The notes beneath the pieces are model-generated. The model did not search any database and was not told where the DNA came from. It worked only from the letters and a program-made list of their open reading frames with translations. From Clostridium sp. CAG:413 (GTDB lineage: Bacteria; Bacillota; Clostridia; Oscillospirales; Acutalibacteraceae), in the NCBI GenBank assembly GCA_000431775.1, contig FR888169.1, positions 1-13,509 of the forward strand: a stretch of 13,509 nucleotides of DNA, written 5' to 3'. This document shows positions 13,168-13,509 of this stretch, piece after piece (the first letter of the stretch is position 1; each line of letters opens with the position of its first letter). The translations under genes were made by a program, and so were the position numbers.

Positions 13168-13509
13168 CAGCGGAGGTTGTCGGGTAGATTCAAAAGTCAA
13201 AATATTGCTGAATATATAACGAAACAACCGCAATTCAATCGTAGGGGATGACGTTCTCGGCATCCCGCAGTAATACTTGCAAATCAGCAATAGCGATGTT
13301 GCCGATAATCCGCACTTGCCCATGCCTCCCTTGTGTAAAGGGAGGTGGCGCGACGAAGTCGTGACGGAGGGATTGTAAAGGAAAATCAAAAATATCTGAT
13401 GCAGTTTGATTGGCCGATTTTCAAAAAAGGCTAAGAAACAAGCAACAGTTTACTGAGTCAATCCCTCAGTCAGCCTGACGGCTGACAGCTCCCTTTACAC
13501 AAGGGAGCC
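13168..13509. repeat. Composite dispersed repeat, copy D, with MITE-like foldback
   Basis: This gene-free end is repeat DNA. From 13185 to about 13290 it is an inverted, diverged relative of copy C: it shares TCGGGTAG, an AT-rich stretch and CGTAGGGGATGACG. A foldback then spans 13325-13509. The left arm (13325-13376) holds CCTCCCTT-GTGTA-AAGGGAGG and ends GACGGAGGGATTG. The right arm (13459-13509) begins CAATCCCTCAGTC and ends in the same hairpin, inverted. About 80 bp of AT-rich core separate the arms. An 82-codon minus-strand reading frame here is repeat sequence without gene features. Confidence 0.82.

Noticed and set aside
3812..13509. Recurring palindromes as a CRISPR array
   Set aside because: Copies are kilobases apart, vary in length and module order, and have no regular spacers or cas genes.
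1..13509. Reading the window as a circular element because its ends match
   Set aside because: The shared ends are part of a repeat that also occurs inside the window, and there are no replication, mobilisation or integration genes.

Overview
The window looks like a chromosomal stretch from an uncultured gut- or rumen-type member of the Clostridia, most likely Oscillospirales/Ruminococcaceae-like. The reasons are strong GGAGG ribosome sites, moderately GC-rich genes in AT-rich intergenic DNA, lipoproteins with LSFAAC lipoboxes and Thr/Ala-rich linkers, and many short dispersed palindromic repeats. This placement is an inference. No rRNA, tRNA, phage, plasmid or CRISPR locus is visible.

Layout. 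(1) 107-3731, plus: two overlapping genes for a heterodimeric ABC exporter. The first subunit has a degenerate ATP site and the second a canonical one. They end at a strong terminator. (2) 4054-5001, plus: a diacylglycerol-kinase-family lipid kinase with a good sigma-A-type promoter whose -10 lies inside a perfect dyad. It shares a bidirectional terminator with the convergent gene. (3) 5064-5636, minus: a PduL-type phosphate acyltransferase, followed by about 580 bp of dispersed repeats that include a 105-bp direct duplication. (4) 6217-7122, minus: a lipoprotein of unknown function with its own promoter and terminator. (5) 9570 down to 7240, minus: a substrate-binding lipoprotein, permease and unusually short ATPase forming a nitrate/sulfonate/thiamine-precursor-type ABC importer. 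It is read from a consensus TTGACA-17-TATAAT promoter with a palindrome in its spacer. (6) 9773-11362, minus: an unusual fusion of an N-terminal VTT (TVP38/DedA-like) membrane domain with a C-terminal nucleoside hydrolase-like domain, read from a TTG start. (7) 11683-13119, plus and divergent from the fusion gene: a radical SAM protein with a SPASM-like C-terminus, closed by a 14-bp-stem terminator.

The genes appear to be separate small transcription units, not one pathway. Several concern the cell envelope: a drug- or lipid-type exporter, a lipid kinase, two lipoproteins, an importer and a VTT membrane protein. PduL belongs to acyl-CoA/acyl-phosphate fermentation.

The most unusual items are the VTT-nucleoside hydrolase fusion, the radical SAM/SPASM protein divergent from it, two promoter regions with operator-like dyads, and a composite, foldback-forming repeat family in the gaps between operons. 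The two ends of the window are the same 21-bp piece of that repeat, so the window may simply be cut at repeats.
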